A DNA stretch of 34,885 nt, taken from NCBI GenBank assembly GCA_016933415.1, contig JAFGAX010000155.1, positions 1 to 34,885 of the forward strand, read 5' to 3'. The translations under genes were made by a program, and so were the position numbers. The notes below the pieces were generated by a model. The model saw only the letters and a list, made by a program, of their open reading frames with translations, was not told where the DNA came from and did no database searches. Positions 19,826 to 27,854 of this stretch are shown piece by piece. Within the stretch, counting starts at the first letter, position 1, and each line of letters opens with the position of its first letter. Origin of the DNA: a bacterium. Its GTDB lineage: Bacteria > Zhuqueibacterota > QNDG01 > DTFT01.

Positions 19826-20610
19826 AGCCCGGGCCGCCGTCTTCCGTCCGTCCCGTTCCCATTCTCGCTTTCCACAAGGTGGACGACCGGTTCGAAGTGG
19901 GGGTGACGCGGATCGGCCGGCTGCGGTTCAGCCGGATTGTTTCCGAGCTGCGCGGCTGGGGATATGCTGCCGTCTCTCTTGCCGATTGCGCCGATCCCGC
20001 GCGTCTTCCGGAGAAACCCGTTGTTCTGACTTTCGACGATTCCTATGAGAGCGTTCACCGGAACGCTTTTCCCGTGTTGGCCGCAGCCGGTTTCAAGGCG
20101 ACGGTATTTGTGGTCACGGATTACATCGGCCGCGAAAACGCCTGGGACGTGAATCTTGGATGGATCCGGTTCGAGCACCTGGATTGGCCCCGGCTGCGGG
20201 AGCTCCGGGACGCAGGCTGGGAAATCGGTTCGCATACCGCGCGGCACCCCGACCTGACCCGCGTTCCCGCTTCACGCGTGGATGCCGAGCTCACGGACTC
20301 CAAGCGGGCGCTCGAGGACGGACTGAACGCGCCGGTTCGCTTTCTTTCCTTTCCCTTCGGGCGGTACAACGACCGGGTGCTCGACGCCATGCAGCGGGCG
20401 GGATACGCCAGAGGCGTCGGGTTCTGGCTCAGAAAGCCGGCGGATAAAACGCTTGTTTTTGAGAGAAAGGCGTATTATCTTTTTGACGGGAACCTGAGTC
20501 TCAGATCCAAACTGACCGGTTCTCCGCTGGGTTTTCTCGAGAATGTCAAGCTTCGCGTGATCAATTTCTTCTCTCACGGCACGGCGCTGGTCAAACCTTC
20601 ATCCGACTGA
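19822..20610 (+). CDS. polysaccharide deacetylase (NodB homology)
   Basis: PILAFHKVDD, VVLTFDDSYESVHRNAFPVL, WEIGSHTARHPDLTR. TTG start at 19822 overlapping the M16 stop (TTGA); the ORF-track start is over-extended. Confidence 0.9.
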   Translation: MKPGPPSSVRPVPILAFHKVDDRFEVGVTRIGRLRFSRIVSELRGWGYAAVSLADCADPARLPEKPVVLTFDDSYESVHRNAFPVLAAAGFKATVFVVTDYIGRENAWDVNLGWIRFEHLDWPRLRELRDAGWEIGSHTARHPDLTRVPASRVDAELTDSKRALEDGLNAPVRFLSFPFGRYNDRVLDAMQRAGYARGVGFWLRKPADKTLVFERKAYYLFDGNLSLRSKLTGSPLGFLENVKLRVINFFSHGTALVKPSSD

Positions 20611-20644
20611 GCGGCCGGTCCGATCACTTCGTGCGGATGCCACC

Positions 20645-21016
20645 ATGACCGTTCCGGAAATTCGGCGCCTGTATTTCACCATGAAGGAAATCTGCGACGC
20701 AACCGGAATTTCCAGCCATGCGCTGAAATCCTGGGAACGGAAATTCCCCCAATTGCGTCCGGCCAAGTCCAAATCAGGCAAGCGGCTCTACAGGCCGTCC
20801 GACATGCGCACGGTCGAGCAGATCCGCGACTGGCTGTCAGCCGGCTTGGACGATCTGGACATCGCCAGAAGACTGGAAACCCGGGAGCCGGACGGGGAAG
20901 AGGGCCGGATCGAAGAAGTCTCTTCACCGGGCCGGACGGCGGTCAACCGCAGCCTTGTGGACAGGCTGATCGAAATCCGGAAAGGTTTGGAGGAACTGCG
21001 GGAAATGATCGGATAA
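20645..21016 (+). CDS. MerR-family HTH protein without an evident effector domain
   Basis: YFTMKEICDATGISSHALKSWERKFPQLRPAKSKSGKRLYRPSDMRTVEQIRDWL. Confidence 0.88.
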   Translation: MTVPEIRRLYFTMKEICDATGISSHALKSWERKFPQLRPAKSKSGKRLYRPSDMRTVEQIRDWLSAGLDDLDIARRLETREPDGEEGRIEEVSSPGRTAVNRSLVDRLIEIRKGLEELREMIG

Positions 21017-21050
21017 AAGCCATTCTCCATGGGGAGACTGCAACCAGTGT

Positions 21051-21087
21051 TGCGGGGAACCGGCGTGCCGGTTCCCCGCACTTTTTT
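21051..21087 (+). terminator. rho-independent terminator of the rimP...merR operon
   Basis: TGCGGGGAACCGGC-GT-GCCGGTTCCCCGCA perfect 14-bp inverted repeat, then CTTTTTT. Confidence 0.92.
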
Positions 21088-21098
21088 CTGAAAAAGAA

Positions 21099-21926
21099 TT
21101 ATTCGATGACGCGCCCGACCGGATAGGATCCCAATACTTTCAGATACGTCGTGATTTCGCCGAGATGATCAATGGCCCTGGAGCAGTGCGAATCGAGCAG
21201 GGCGCCTTCAAAATCCAGATAAAACCAGTATTTCCATGGGCCTTTGCGCATGGGGCGGGATTCGATTTTCAGCAAATTGATGTCCCTGAGCGCGAAAACG
21301 CTGAGCGCTTTGTAAAGCCCGCCGGGTATGTCTTTGAGGCTGAAAACAACCGATGTTTTGGCCGAGCGCGTCGGTGAACCCGCCTTCTTCGAAATGACCA
21401 GAAAGCGCGTGTAGTTCTGCTCGTGATTCTCGATGCCGCGCTTCAGAACGGCGAGGCCGTAGTCCTGACCGGCCCGCGCGCTGGCGATGGCCGCACTGTC
21501 CTTCTGGCATTCCTCGCTGATCATTTTCGCGGATCCGGCCGTATCGTGGGTCGGAACAGAGGTGATGCCCTTTTGGGAACGCAGGAAACCGGAGCATTGC
21601 TCGAGCGCCTGCGGATGGGAGAGGATGCGGCGGACGTCCCTCATCCGGACGCCGGGCAGGGCCAGAAGACAATGACGGATGCGCAGAATGATCTCGCCGG
21701 TCACGGACAGTCTGTATTCAAGAAGCAGATCAACGTTCTGGTGGATGCTTCCGGTCTGCGCGTTCTCGATCGGAATGATCCCCGCTTCGCATCGCCCCTT
21801 CCAGACGGACTCGAACACGTCCCGGAATGTCCGGTGAGGAACGGGAGACACTTTGGAGCGCCAGAAGCGGAAGGCGGCGTCCTCGCTGAACGCGCCTTTT
21901 TCTCCCTGAAAAGCGACTTTCGGCAT
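21099..21926 (-). CDS. pheA: prephenate dehydratase with C-terminal ACT domain
   Basis: VAFQGEKGAFSEDAA, PIENAQTGSIHQNVDLL, TRFLVISKK, ACT part SLKDIPGGLYKALSVFALRDINLLKIESRPMRKGPWKYWFYLDFEG. Start ATG 21926 (AGGAG upstream), not 22049. Confidence 0.94.
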   Translation of the reverse strand: MPKVAFQGEKGAFSEDAAFRFWRSKVSPVPHRTFRDVFESVWKGRCEAGIIPIENAQTGSIHQNVDLLLEYRLSVTGEIILRIRHCLLALPGVRMRDVRRILSHPQALEQCSGFLRSQKGITSVPTHDTAGSAKMISEECQKDSAAIASARAGQDYGLAVLKRGIENHEQNYTRFLVISKKAGSPTRSAKTSVVFSLKDIPGGLYKALSVFALRDINLLKIESRPMRKGPWKYWFYLDFEGALLDSHCSRAIDHLGEITTYLKVLGSYPVGRVIE

Positions 21927-22057
21927 GAAATTCTCCTGAAAGGAACCGGCCCGCTCGAACCTCTTTCCGCTTCGCCGGACCGGGCGATGTGATGTGGACA
22001 TGATCGAAGGCCCGAGGCGCGGGGAATTGTAAACCTGTGAATTTATCACATTTTCAC

Positions 22058-22086
22058 TTGAAACGCAAACGCAATTTCCTTATACT
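22058..22086 (+). promoter_or_regulatory. sigma70-like promoter of rlmH-dinB
   Basis: TTGAAA-N17-TATACT. Confidence 0.7.
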
Positions 22087-22109
22087 GAACGCGGAACATG
22101 GAGTGCTCC

Positions 22110-22580
22110 TTGCGCATTTCAATCGTGACGCCCGGCCGCACGCGGTCGGGTTACATCCAGGAGGGTGAAAAGGATTTTCTCGGCCGGCTGGAACGGGTCG
22201 TGCCCGTGCGGCTCATCACGGTCAAGGAGACCCCCTCCACTCGGAACCGGCCGGTTCAGGATATCCGGGAACAGGAATGGCGCCGCATGGCCGAGACGGT
22301 TCCCGCCAGAAGCTACGTGACGGCCCTCGACCGCAGGGGCAGAATGCTTTCCTCCGAGGATTTCGCCGAAAAGATCCGGCTTCTCCAGAACCGCAGTGTC
22401 GCGGATGTCTGTTTCGTCATCGGGGGGCCTGCCGGACTCAGCGATTCCGCGGTGCGGGCCGCGCATTTCGTGCTCTCCATTTCACCCATGACCTTCACGC
22501 ACGAGATGTCGCGCCTGATTCTGCTGGAACAGCTGTACAGGGCCTTCTCCATCCTGCGGAACGAGAAGTACCACAAGTGA
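22110..22580 (+). CDS. rlmH: 23S rRNA (pseudouridine1915-N3)-methyltransferase RlmH
   Basis: VTALDRRGRMLSSEDFAEKI, VCFVIGGPAGLSD, SISPMTFTHEMSRLILLEQLYRAFSILRNEKYHK. TTG 22110 has GGAG 6 nt upstream; the track start ATG 22098 is only ~5 nt from the predicted transcription start and remains an alternative. Confidence 0.93.
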   Translation: MRISIVTPGRTRSGYIQEGEKDFLGRLERVVPVRLITVKETPSTRNRPVQDIREQEWRRMAETVPARSYVTALDRRGRMLSSEDFAEKIRLLQNRSVADVCFVIGGPAGLSDSAVRAAHFVLSISPMTFTHEMSRLILLEQLYRAFSILRNEKYHK

Positions 22581-23818
22581 ATGAGAAAATGATCAATCCC
22601 GTCGGCGCGGACGGGACCCCTCGAGAGGCGGGCGGCGAAACCCGTCCCGAGCCGCGTCTGATCTTTCATGTCGACATGGACGCATTTTTCGCGTCCATCG
22701 AACAGCTCGACGACCCCGGTCTGAGGGGAAAACCGGTGATCGTAGGAGCCGACCCCAGAGGCGGAAACGGCAGGGGTGTGGTTTCCGCGGCATCCTATGA
22801 GGCGAGACGTTTCGGAATCGCTTCCGCCATGCCGATTTCAAAGGCTTTCCGTCTCTGCCCCGGGGGAACGTTCGTCCGTCCGCGTTTCAACCGGTACGTC
22901 GAAATCAGCGGCCGAATCATGAACCTGCTTCGGACCCGCACGCCTCTCCTCGAACCGGCCGGTCTGGACGAAGCCTACCTGGACATGACCGGAACCGGGA
23001 GGCTTTCCGGATCGCCGCTGGATGCGGCTTCGGCGATCAAACGGGAAATCCGGGAATTGGAAGGCCTGACGGCATCGATCGGCATCGGCTCATCCAAAAC
23101 GACCGCCAAGATCGCCTCAGATCTCCGCAAACCGGACGGGCTGGTCTGGATCCCGGCGGCGGAAACCGCATCATTTCTCCGTCCGCTTCCGGTCGGCCGC
23201 ATTCCCGGAGTGGGTCCAAAAACCCGGGATCGACTGCGCCGGTTCGGCATTCTGAGCATCGGAGACCTGCAGGATCTCCGTGGGGAAGATTGGATCCGCA
23301 TTTGCGGCGAGGGCGCGGATTGGCTCCGCAGGTCCGCGTACGGCAGGGACGATTCCCCGGTCATTCCCGAACACGAAGTCCGTTCCGTGAGCAACGAAAC
23401 CACTTTCGAGGCGGATACCGCGGATCCTGTATTCCTGCACGCGGTTCTGCTCGAATTGTCGGAACGCGTGGGACTGCGCCTCAGGCGCGGCCGGCTCTCC
23501 GGCCGTATCATCGAATTGAAGGTGCGCTTTGATGATTTCGAAACGCATTCCAGACGCGTGTCTCTTCCGTGTCCGACGGATCTCTCCGAGCGCATATTTT
23601 CCGCGGTTTTAAAACTGGCCGGACCGTTGCTCGCGGAAAAACGCAAAGTGCGTCTTCTCGGCGTCGGGATTTCCGGTTTGTCCGGAGAAACGGCCGGACA
23701 GACGGAACTGTTCGTGCCGGAAGAAGACATCCGGAGAGGCAGATTGAACCGCGCCGCAGACCGGTTGCGGGACAAGTTCGGGGACGGTATCCTGACCCGC
23801 GCAACGGGCCTGGAATGA
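22577..23818 (+). CDS. dinB: DNA polymerase IV (Y-family)
   Basis: HVDMDAFFASIEQ, GRGVVSAASYEARRFGIASAMP, GLDEAYLDMT, GIGSSKTTAKIASDLRKPDG, GRIPGVGPKT. Start GTG 22577 (GTGA overlap) or ATG 22589; the track start 22277 is wrong. Confidence 0.95.
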   Translation: MNEKMINPVGADGTPREAGGETRPEPRLIFHVDMDAFFASIEQLDDPGLRGKPVIVGADPRGGNGRGVVSAASYEARRFGIASAMPISKAFRLCPGGTFVRPRFNRYVEISGRIMNLLRTRTPLLEPAGLDEAYLDMTGTGRLSGSPLDAASAIKREIRELEGLTASIGIGSSKTTAKIASDLRKPDGLVWIPAAETASFLRPLPVGRIPGVGPKTRDRLRRFGILSIGDLQDLRGEDWIRICGEGADWLRRSAYGRDDSPVIPEHEVRSVSNETTFEADTADPVFLHAVLLELSERVGLRLRRGRLSGRIIELKVRFDDFETHSRRVSLPCPTDLSERIFSAVLKLAGPLLAEKRKVRLLGVGISGLSGETAGQTELFVPEEDIRRGRLNRAADRLRDKFGDGILTRATGLE

Positions 23819-23920
23819 AGGACACTCACCGAGAAACGGAGTATCACCAAAAGCCCATTCTCCGGTCGTCCTCAGAAATCGAAACCGGAATGACCAGGTT
23901 TGCGGCCGCCCGATTATAGG

Positions 23921-23949
23921 TGGATTTTTCCGGCCAATTTTTGTATATT
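23921..23949 (+). promoter_or_regulatory. possible promoter of thiC-def
   Basis: TGGATT-N17-TATATT; weak -35, AT-rich stretch in otherwise GC-rich DNA. Confidence 0.45.
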
Positions 23950-23981
23950 TAAAAGTTTACGAAAGGAATTCGGTACTGGCT

Positions 23982-25298
23982 ATGACGCAACGCGAAGCGG
24001 CTCTCGCAGGCCGGATCACGGATGAAATGGCCTCAGTCGCGGCGGAAGAGTGCATCCCGGAAAAGGAGCTTCTCGGGCACATCCGCAGCGGAGAAACGGT
24101 CATCCTGAAGAACCCGGGTCGACGGAATGGACGGCCTCTGGGTGTCGGCAGAAAGCTCAGGACAAAGGTCAATGCCAATGTGGGCACGTCCACGGATTCG
24201 CCTGATGCCGCGCGCGAAATCGCCAAGGCCCGGATCGCCGTCAACGCGGGCGCGGATGCGCTCATGGATCTGTCCACAAGCGGCGACCTCCGGGCAATAC
24301 GCATGGCGTTGATGGAGGCCGCTCCAGTCGCGCTGGGTACGGTTCCGATTTACGAGGCGGCCGCCGAAGTCTGCCGAGGCGGGGGCAATATACCGGACAT
24401 GACGGCGGAGGGACTGTTTTCCGTTCTGGAGCGCCAGGCGGAACAAGGCGTGGATTTTTTCACCGTGCATTGCGGCGTCACGCGCCGGAGCCTGGAACGC
24501 CTGACCCGTCAGGGAAGGGTCATGTCCATCGTCAGCCGCGGGGGATCCTTTCTCGCCTCCTGGATGGCCGCACACCGTGCCGAAAACCCGCTGTACGAAG
24601 GGTTTGACCGGCTCCTCGATATCGCGGCCGCTCATGACGTCACCTTGAGTCTCGGAGACGGGCTTCGGCCCGGATCCATTCTGGACGCGACCGACCGCGC
24701 CCAGGTCGAGGAATTGATACTGCTCGGCGAGTTGACGCGCCGCGCCTGGAACCGGGGCGTTCAGGTCATGATCGAGGGACCCGGCCATGTGCCGCTGAAC
24801 CAGATCGAAGCCAATATCCGGCTTCAGAAAAGCATCTGTGAGAACGCACCTTTCTATGTGCTCGGCCCGCTCGTGACGGATGTGGCGCCGGGGTATGACC
24901 ACATTACGGCTGCGATCGGCGGCGCTGTGGCAGCAGCCGCGGGCGCTGATTTTCTGTGCTATGTCACTCCCGGGGAACATCTGCGCCTGCCGGACGAGGA
25001 GGATGTCCGTCAGGGCGTGGTTGCGGCCAGGATCGCGGGACACGCCGCGGATATCGTCAAGCAGGTTCCCGGCGCGCTCGAACGCGACCGGGCCATGTCC
25101 GAGGCGCGGAGGCGGCTCGACTGGGAATCGCAGTACCGCCTGGCCATCGACCCGGAGCGTCCCCGGGCGTTCCGTCAATCCGCGCCTCCGGAGCAGGAGG
25201 AAGTCTGCACGATGTGCGGTTCCTATTGCGCTGTCCGACTGATGCGCGACCCGTCCGCCGGTTCGGTACTGTTTCCAACAGAGGAATCGGGATCATGA
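23982..25298 (+). CDS. thiC: phosphomethylpyrimidine synthase ThiC (short form; a BzaF-like ThiC paralog is not excluded)
   Basis: MTQREAALAGRITDEM; VNANVGTS; ADALMDLSTSGD; VQVMIEGPGHVPLNQI; APFYVLGPLVTDVAPGYDHITAAIGGA; C-terminal CTMCGSYC Fe-S motif. Confidence 0.9.
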   Translation: MTQREAALAGRITDEMASVAAEECIPEKELLGHIRSGETVILKNPGRRNGRPLGVGRKLRTKVNANVGTSTDSPDAAREIAKARIAVNAGADALMDLSTSGDLRAIRMALMEAAPVALGTVPIYEAAAEVCRGGGNIPDMTAEGLFSVLERQAEQGVDFFTVHCGVTRRSLERLTRQGRVMSIVSRGGSFLASWMAAHRAENPLYEGFDRLLDIAAAHDVTLSLGDGLRPGSILDATDRAQVEELILLGELTRRAWNRGVQVMIEGPGHVPLNQIEANIRLQKSICENAPFYVLGPLVTDVAPGYDHITAAIGGAVAAAAGADFLCYVTPGEHLRLPDEEDVRQGVVAARIAGHAADIVKQVPGALERDRAMSEARRRLDWESQYRLAIDPERPRAFRQSAPPEQEEVCTMCGSYCAVRLMRDPSAGSVLFPTEESGS

Positions 25299-25777
25299 AT
25301 CCCATCGAAGTCTATCCCGCCCGCGTGCTGCGCCTGAAAGCCGCTCCGGTCGAGCGCTTGAACACGGAAATCCGCCACCTGGTCGAGCACATGACGGAAG
25401 TGATGTACCAGGAAGAGGGTGTGGGCCTTGCGGCGCCGCAAATCGGGGACTCCAGACAGGTGATCGTGGTCGACGTGGGGGAGGGGCCCTTCAGTCTGAT
25501 CAACCCTGAAATCCTCGAATCGGATTCCGAGGAAGTCTCCATCGAGGAAGGATGCCTCAGCCTTCCGGATATTCATGTGCATGTGCACCGTCCCGGCGCC
25601 GTCCGCATCCGCGGGCTGGATGCGGACGGAAAAACCGTTGAGCGGACGCTGGAGGGAATGTCCGCCAGGGCCGTACAGCACGAAATCGACCATCTCCGGG
25701 GCGTTCTCATCATCGATCACGCTTCAGCGCTCCAGAAAACACTTCTGAAGAAACAGCTGAAGCGGTTGCGGGAATAA
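25295..25777 (+). CDS. def: peptide deformylase
   Basis: GVGLAAPQ, EGCLSLP, QHEIDHL. ATGA overlap with thiC. Confidence 0.96.
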   Translation: MNPIEVYPARVLRLKAAPVERLNTEIRHLVEHMTEVMYQEEGVGLAAPQIGDSRQVIVVDVGEGPFSLINPEILESDSEEVSIEEGCLSLPDIHVHVHRPGAVRIRGLDADGKTVERTLEGMSARAVQHEIDHLRGVLIIDHASALQKTLLKKQLKRLRE

Positions 25778-25795
25778 TCCCGAAAGGAAACCGGT

Positions 25796-27643
25796 TTGTC
25801 CCCGTCCCTGATCACATCCCCGCCTTGCCCCGAAGCCGAAACCGGCGCTTTTCAGGGACTGCTGAGAGGCATCCCCGTGTCCGAGGGGATTGCCATCGGC
25901 AAGGCCTGGGTTCTGAAAAGCCCATGGGAGGAGGTCTCCGAAACCGTACTGACGGTTCCCCGGAGCGCGGAGGAATTGGGCCGCTACCGCAGGGCGCTGG
26001 AGGATGTTTCGATCCAGCTCCGGGAATGCAGCGAACGCGTCGGACGGGAACTGGGACCGGCCGAGGCGCAGATCTTCGAGGCCCATATCTCCATTCTGAA
26101 CGATCCATTTTTCCAGGAGGAGATACCGGCCGCCATCCGCTCGAGGAAACGCAATTCGGAGTATCTGCTGAAGGAGGGTGTCGACCGCATCCGGCCATCC
26201 TTCCAGAAGATGAACAACGCGCTGTTCCGAAGCCGGATGGACGATATCCAGGATGTGGCCGTCCGTCTCCTGCGTATTTTGCTCCGGAAGGAGGACACAT
26301 CCGTTTTCGCGGACGAGAATATCATTCTCGTGGCCCACAATCTGACGCCCTCGGACACCGCGCGGCTCGACCGGAAAAAGACGCTCGGATTCGCGACTGA
26401 ACTCGGGGGCGAGACGTCCCACGTTTCCATTCTCGCCCGGTCGATGAACCTTCCCGCCGTGGTGGGCACCGAAAGGCTCATGCGGGAGATCCGGTCCGGA
26501 AGCACGGTCGTGGTGGACGGCAACACGGGTATCGTGTACATCGACCCTCCGCCGCATGTCCTGCGCAGTTATGCCAGGCTCAAATCGCAGTTCAAAACCT
26601 ATATCCGCAGGCTTTCCCGGGAAAAGGACCAGCCTTCCCGCACACTGGACGGCGTCGAACTCTCCCTTCAGGCCAATGTTTCCATGATGCCGGACGTCCA
26701 TCTGGCCGTGCGCAACCACTGCAGTGGAATCGGGCTTTTCCGCACCGAACTGCCCTTTCTGACGGCCGGGAGACTTCTGCGGGAGGACGAACAATTCCAG
26801 ATCTACAAGACCGTGGTCCAGGCCATGAAGGGACGGACCGTGACCATACGCACGCTCGATCTGGGCGGCGACAAATTCCTCCCGTTCCAGGGCATCACCG
26901 CGGAAATCAATCCGTTTCTGGGATGGCGTTCCATCCGGATTTCACTCCAGGAACGGGATATTTTCAAGGAACAGCTCCGGGCCATCCTCCGGGCGAGTCA
27001 TTTCGGGCACGTCCGGATACTGTATCCGATGATTTCGAGCCTGGAGGAATTGTTCGAAATCCGGTCTGTTCTGCAGGAATGCAAGGAAGAACTCCGGCTG
27101 AGAAACCGCCCCTTCAATGACAACGCGCCCACGGGTATCATGATCGAAGTGCCGTCCGCCGCCATCCTCGCGGATCGGCTGGTCCGATACACGGATTTTT
27201 TCAGTATCGGGACCAATGATCTGATCCAGTACACACTGGCCGTGGACCGGAACAATGAAAAAGTCGCCAAGTTCTATCAGCCTCTGAATCCGGCCGTATT
27301 GAGGCTGCTCCAGGGCGCCATCAAAGCCGCGAACGACGTCGGAAAATCCGTGTCTCTGTGCGGCGAGATGGCCGGAAGCCCGATGTACACGGCCATTCTG
27401 ATCGGACTGGGATTGCGCCAGCTCAGCATGAGTCCCTCCATGCTCATGGAAGTCAAGGAGCGGGTCAGGGCCGTACGCATCGCCGAGTGCGAGGAACTCG
27501 TGGCGGAGGCCATGAGCATGGATTCCAGCGAAAATGTGCGCGAACTGCTGCTGGAATTCCACCGGGAAGTGAACAAGCGGCAGACCATACCCTATTTTGA
27601 ACAGGAACAGAGGGGATTTATGATTCCGGGAACGGCTTCATGA
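25796..27643 (+). CDS. ptsI: phosphoenolpyruvate-protein phosphotransferase (PTS Enzyme I)
   Basis: GIPVSEGIAIGKAW, active-site GGETSHVSILARSMNLPAVVG, GIGLFRTELPFL, FFSIGTNDLIQYTLAVDR, SLCGEMAG. TTG start with GAAAGGA upstream. Confidence 0.95.
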   Translation: MSPSLITSPPCPEAETGAFQGLLRGIPVSEGIAIGKAWVLKSPWEEVSETVLTVPRSAEELGRYRRALEDVSIQLRECSERVGRELGPAEAQIFEAHISILNDPFFQEEIPAAIRSRKRNSEYLLKEGVDRIRPSFQKMNNALFRSRMDDIQDVAVRLLRILLRKEDTSVFADENIILVAHNLTPSDTARLDRKKTLGFATELGGETSHVSILARSMNLPAVVGTERLMREIRSGSTVVVDGNTGIVYIDPPPHVLRSYARLKSQFKTYIRRLSREKDQPSRTLDGVELSLQANVSMMPDVHLAVRNHCSGIGLFRTELPFLTAGRLLREDEQFQIYKTVVQAMKGRTVTIRTLDLGGDKFLPFQGITAEINPFLGWRSIRISLQERDIFKEQLRAILRASHFGHVRILYPMISSLEELFEIRSVLQECKEELRLRNRPFNDNAPTGIMIEVPSAAILADRLVRYTDFFSIGTNDLIQYTLAVDRNNEKVAKFYQPLNPAVLRLLQGAIKAANDVGKSVSLCGEMAGSPMYTAILIGLGLRQLSMSPSMLMEVKERVRAVRIAECEELVAEAMSMDSSENVRELLLEFHREVNKRQTIPYFEQEQRGFMIPGTAS

Positions 27644-27667
27644 GACGCCGGGATACTTCGAAATCCC

Positions 27668-27696
27668 TTGATTTTTGCGGTTTGATTGATTAAATT
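27668..27696 (+). promoter_or_regulatory. sigma70-like promoter of tRNA(CAU)-tilS
   Basis: TTGATT-N17-TAAATT, 23 nt upstream of the mature tRNA 5' end. Confidence 0.6.
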
Positions 27697-27719
27697 AACT
27701 TCCGGAAAATATTAAGTAT

Positions 27720-27792
27720 GGCGGTGTAGCTCAGTTGGCAGAGCAGCGGAATCATAATCCGCGTGTCCGGGGTTCAAATCCCTGCACCGCTA
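27720..27792 (+). tRNA. tRNA with CAU anticodon, probably elongator tRNA-Met (tRNA-Ile2 not excluded)
   Basis: GGCGGTG/CACCGCT acceptor, GCTC/GAGC D-stem, GCGGA-ATCATAA-TCCGC anticodon arm, CGGGG-TTCAAAT-CCCTG T-arm, discriminator A. Confidence 0.93.
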
Positions 27793-27810
27793 CAACAGAA
27801 GCCCTGGTTC

Positions 27811-27846
27811 AATGACCTTCCGGAAGCCGGCAAGGTCATTTTTTTT
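27811..27846 (+). terminator. rho-independent terminator/attenuator between tRNA(CAU) and tilS
   Basis: AATGACCTT-CCGG-AAG-CCGG-C-AAGGTCATT then TTTTTT: 9-bp plus 4-bp stem with one bulged C and an 8-T run. Ends 8 nt before the tilS ATG. Confidence 0.88.
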
Positions 27847-27854
27847 GGTACGCA

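Noticed and set aside
23819-23981. TPP riboswitch ahead of thiC
   Set aside because: Looked for THI-box consensus segments; none present.
27650-27676. GGGAT-N8-ATCCC hairpin after ptsI as terminator
   Set aside because: 5-bp stem with an interrupted T tract that overlaps the proposed tRNA promoter -35; not convincing.
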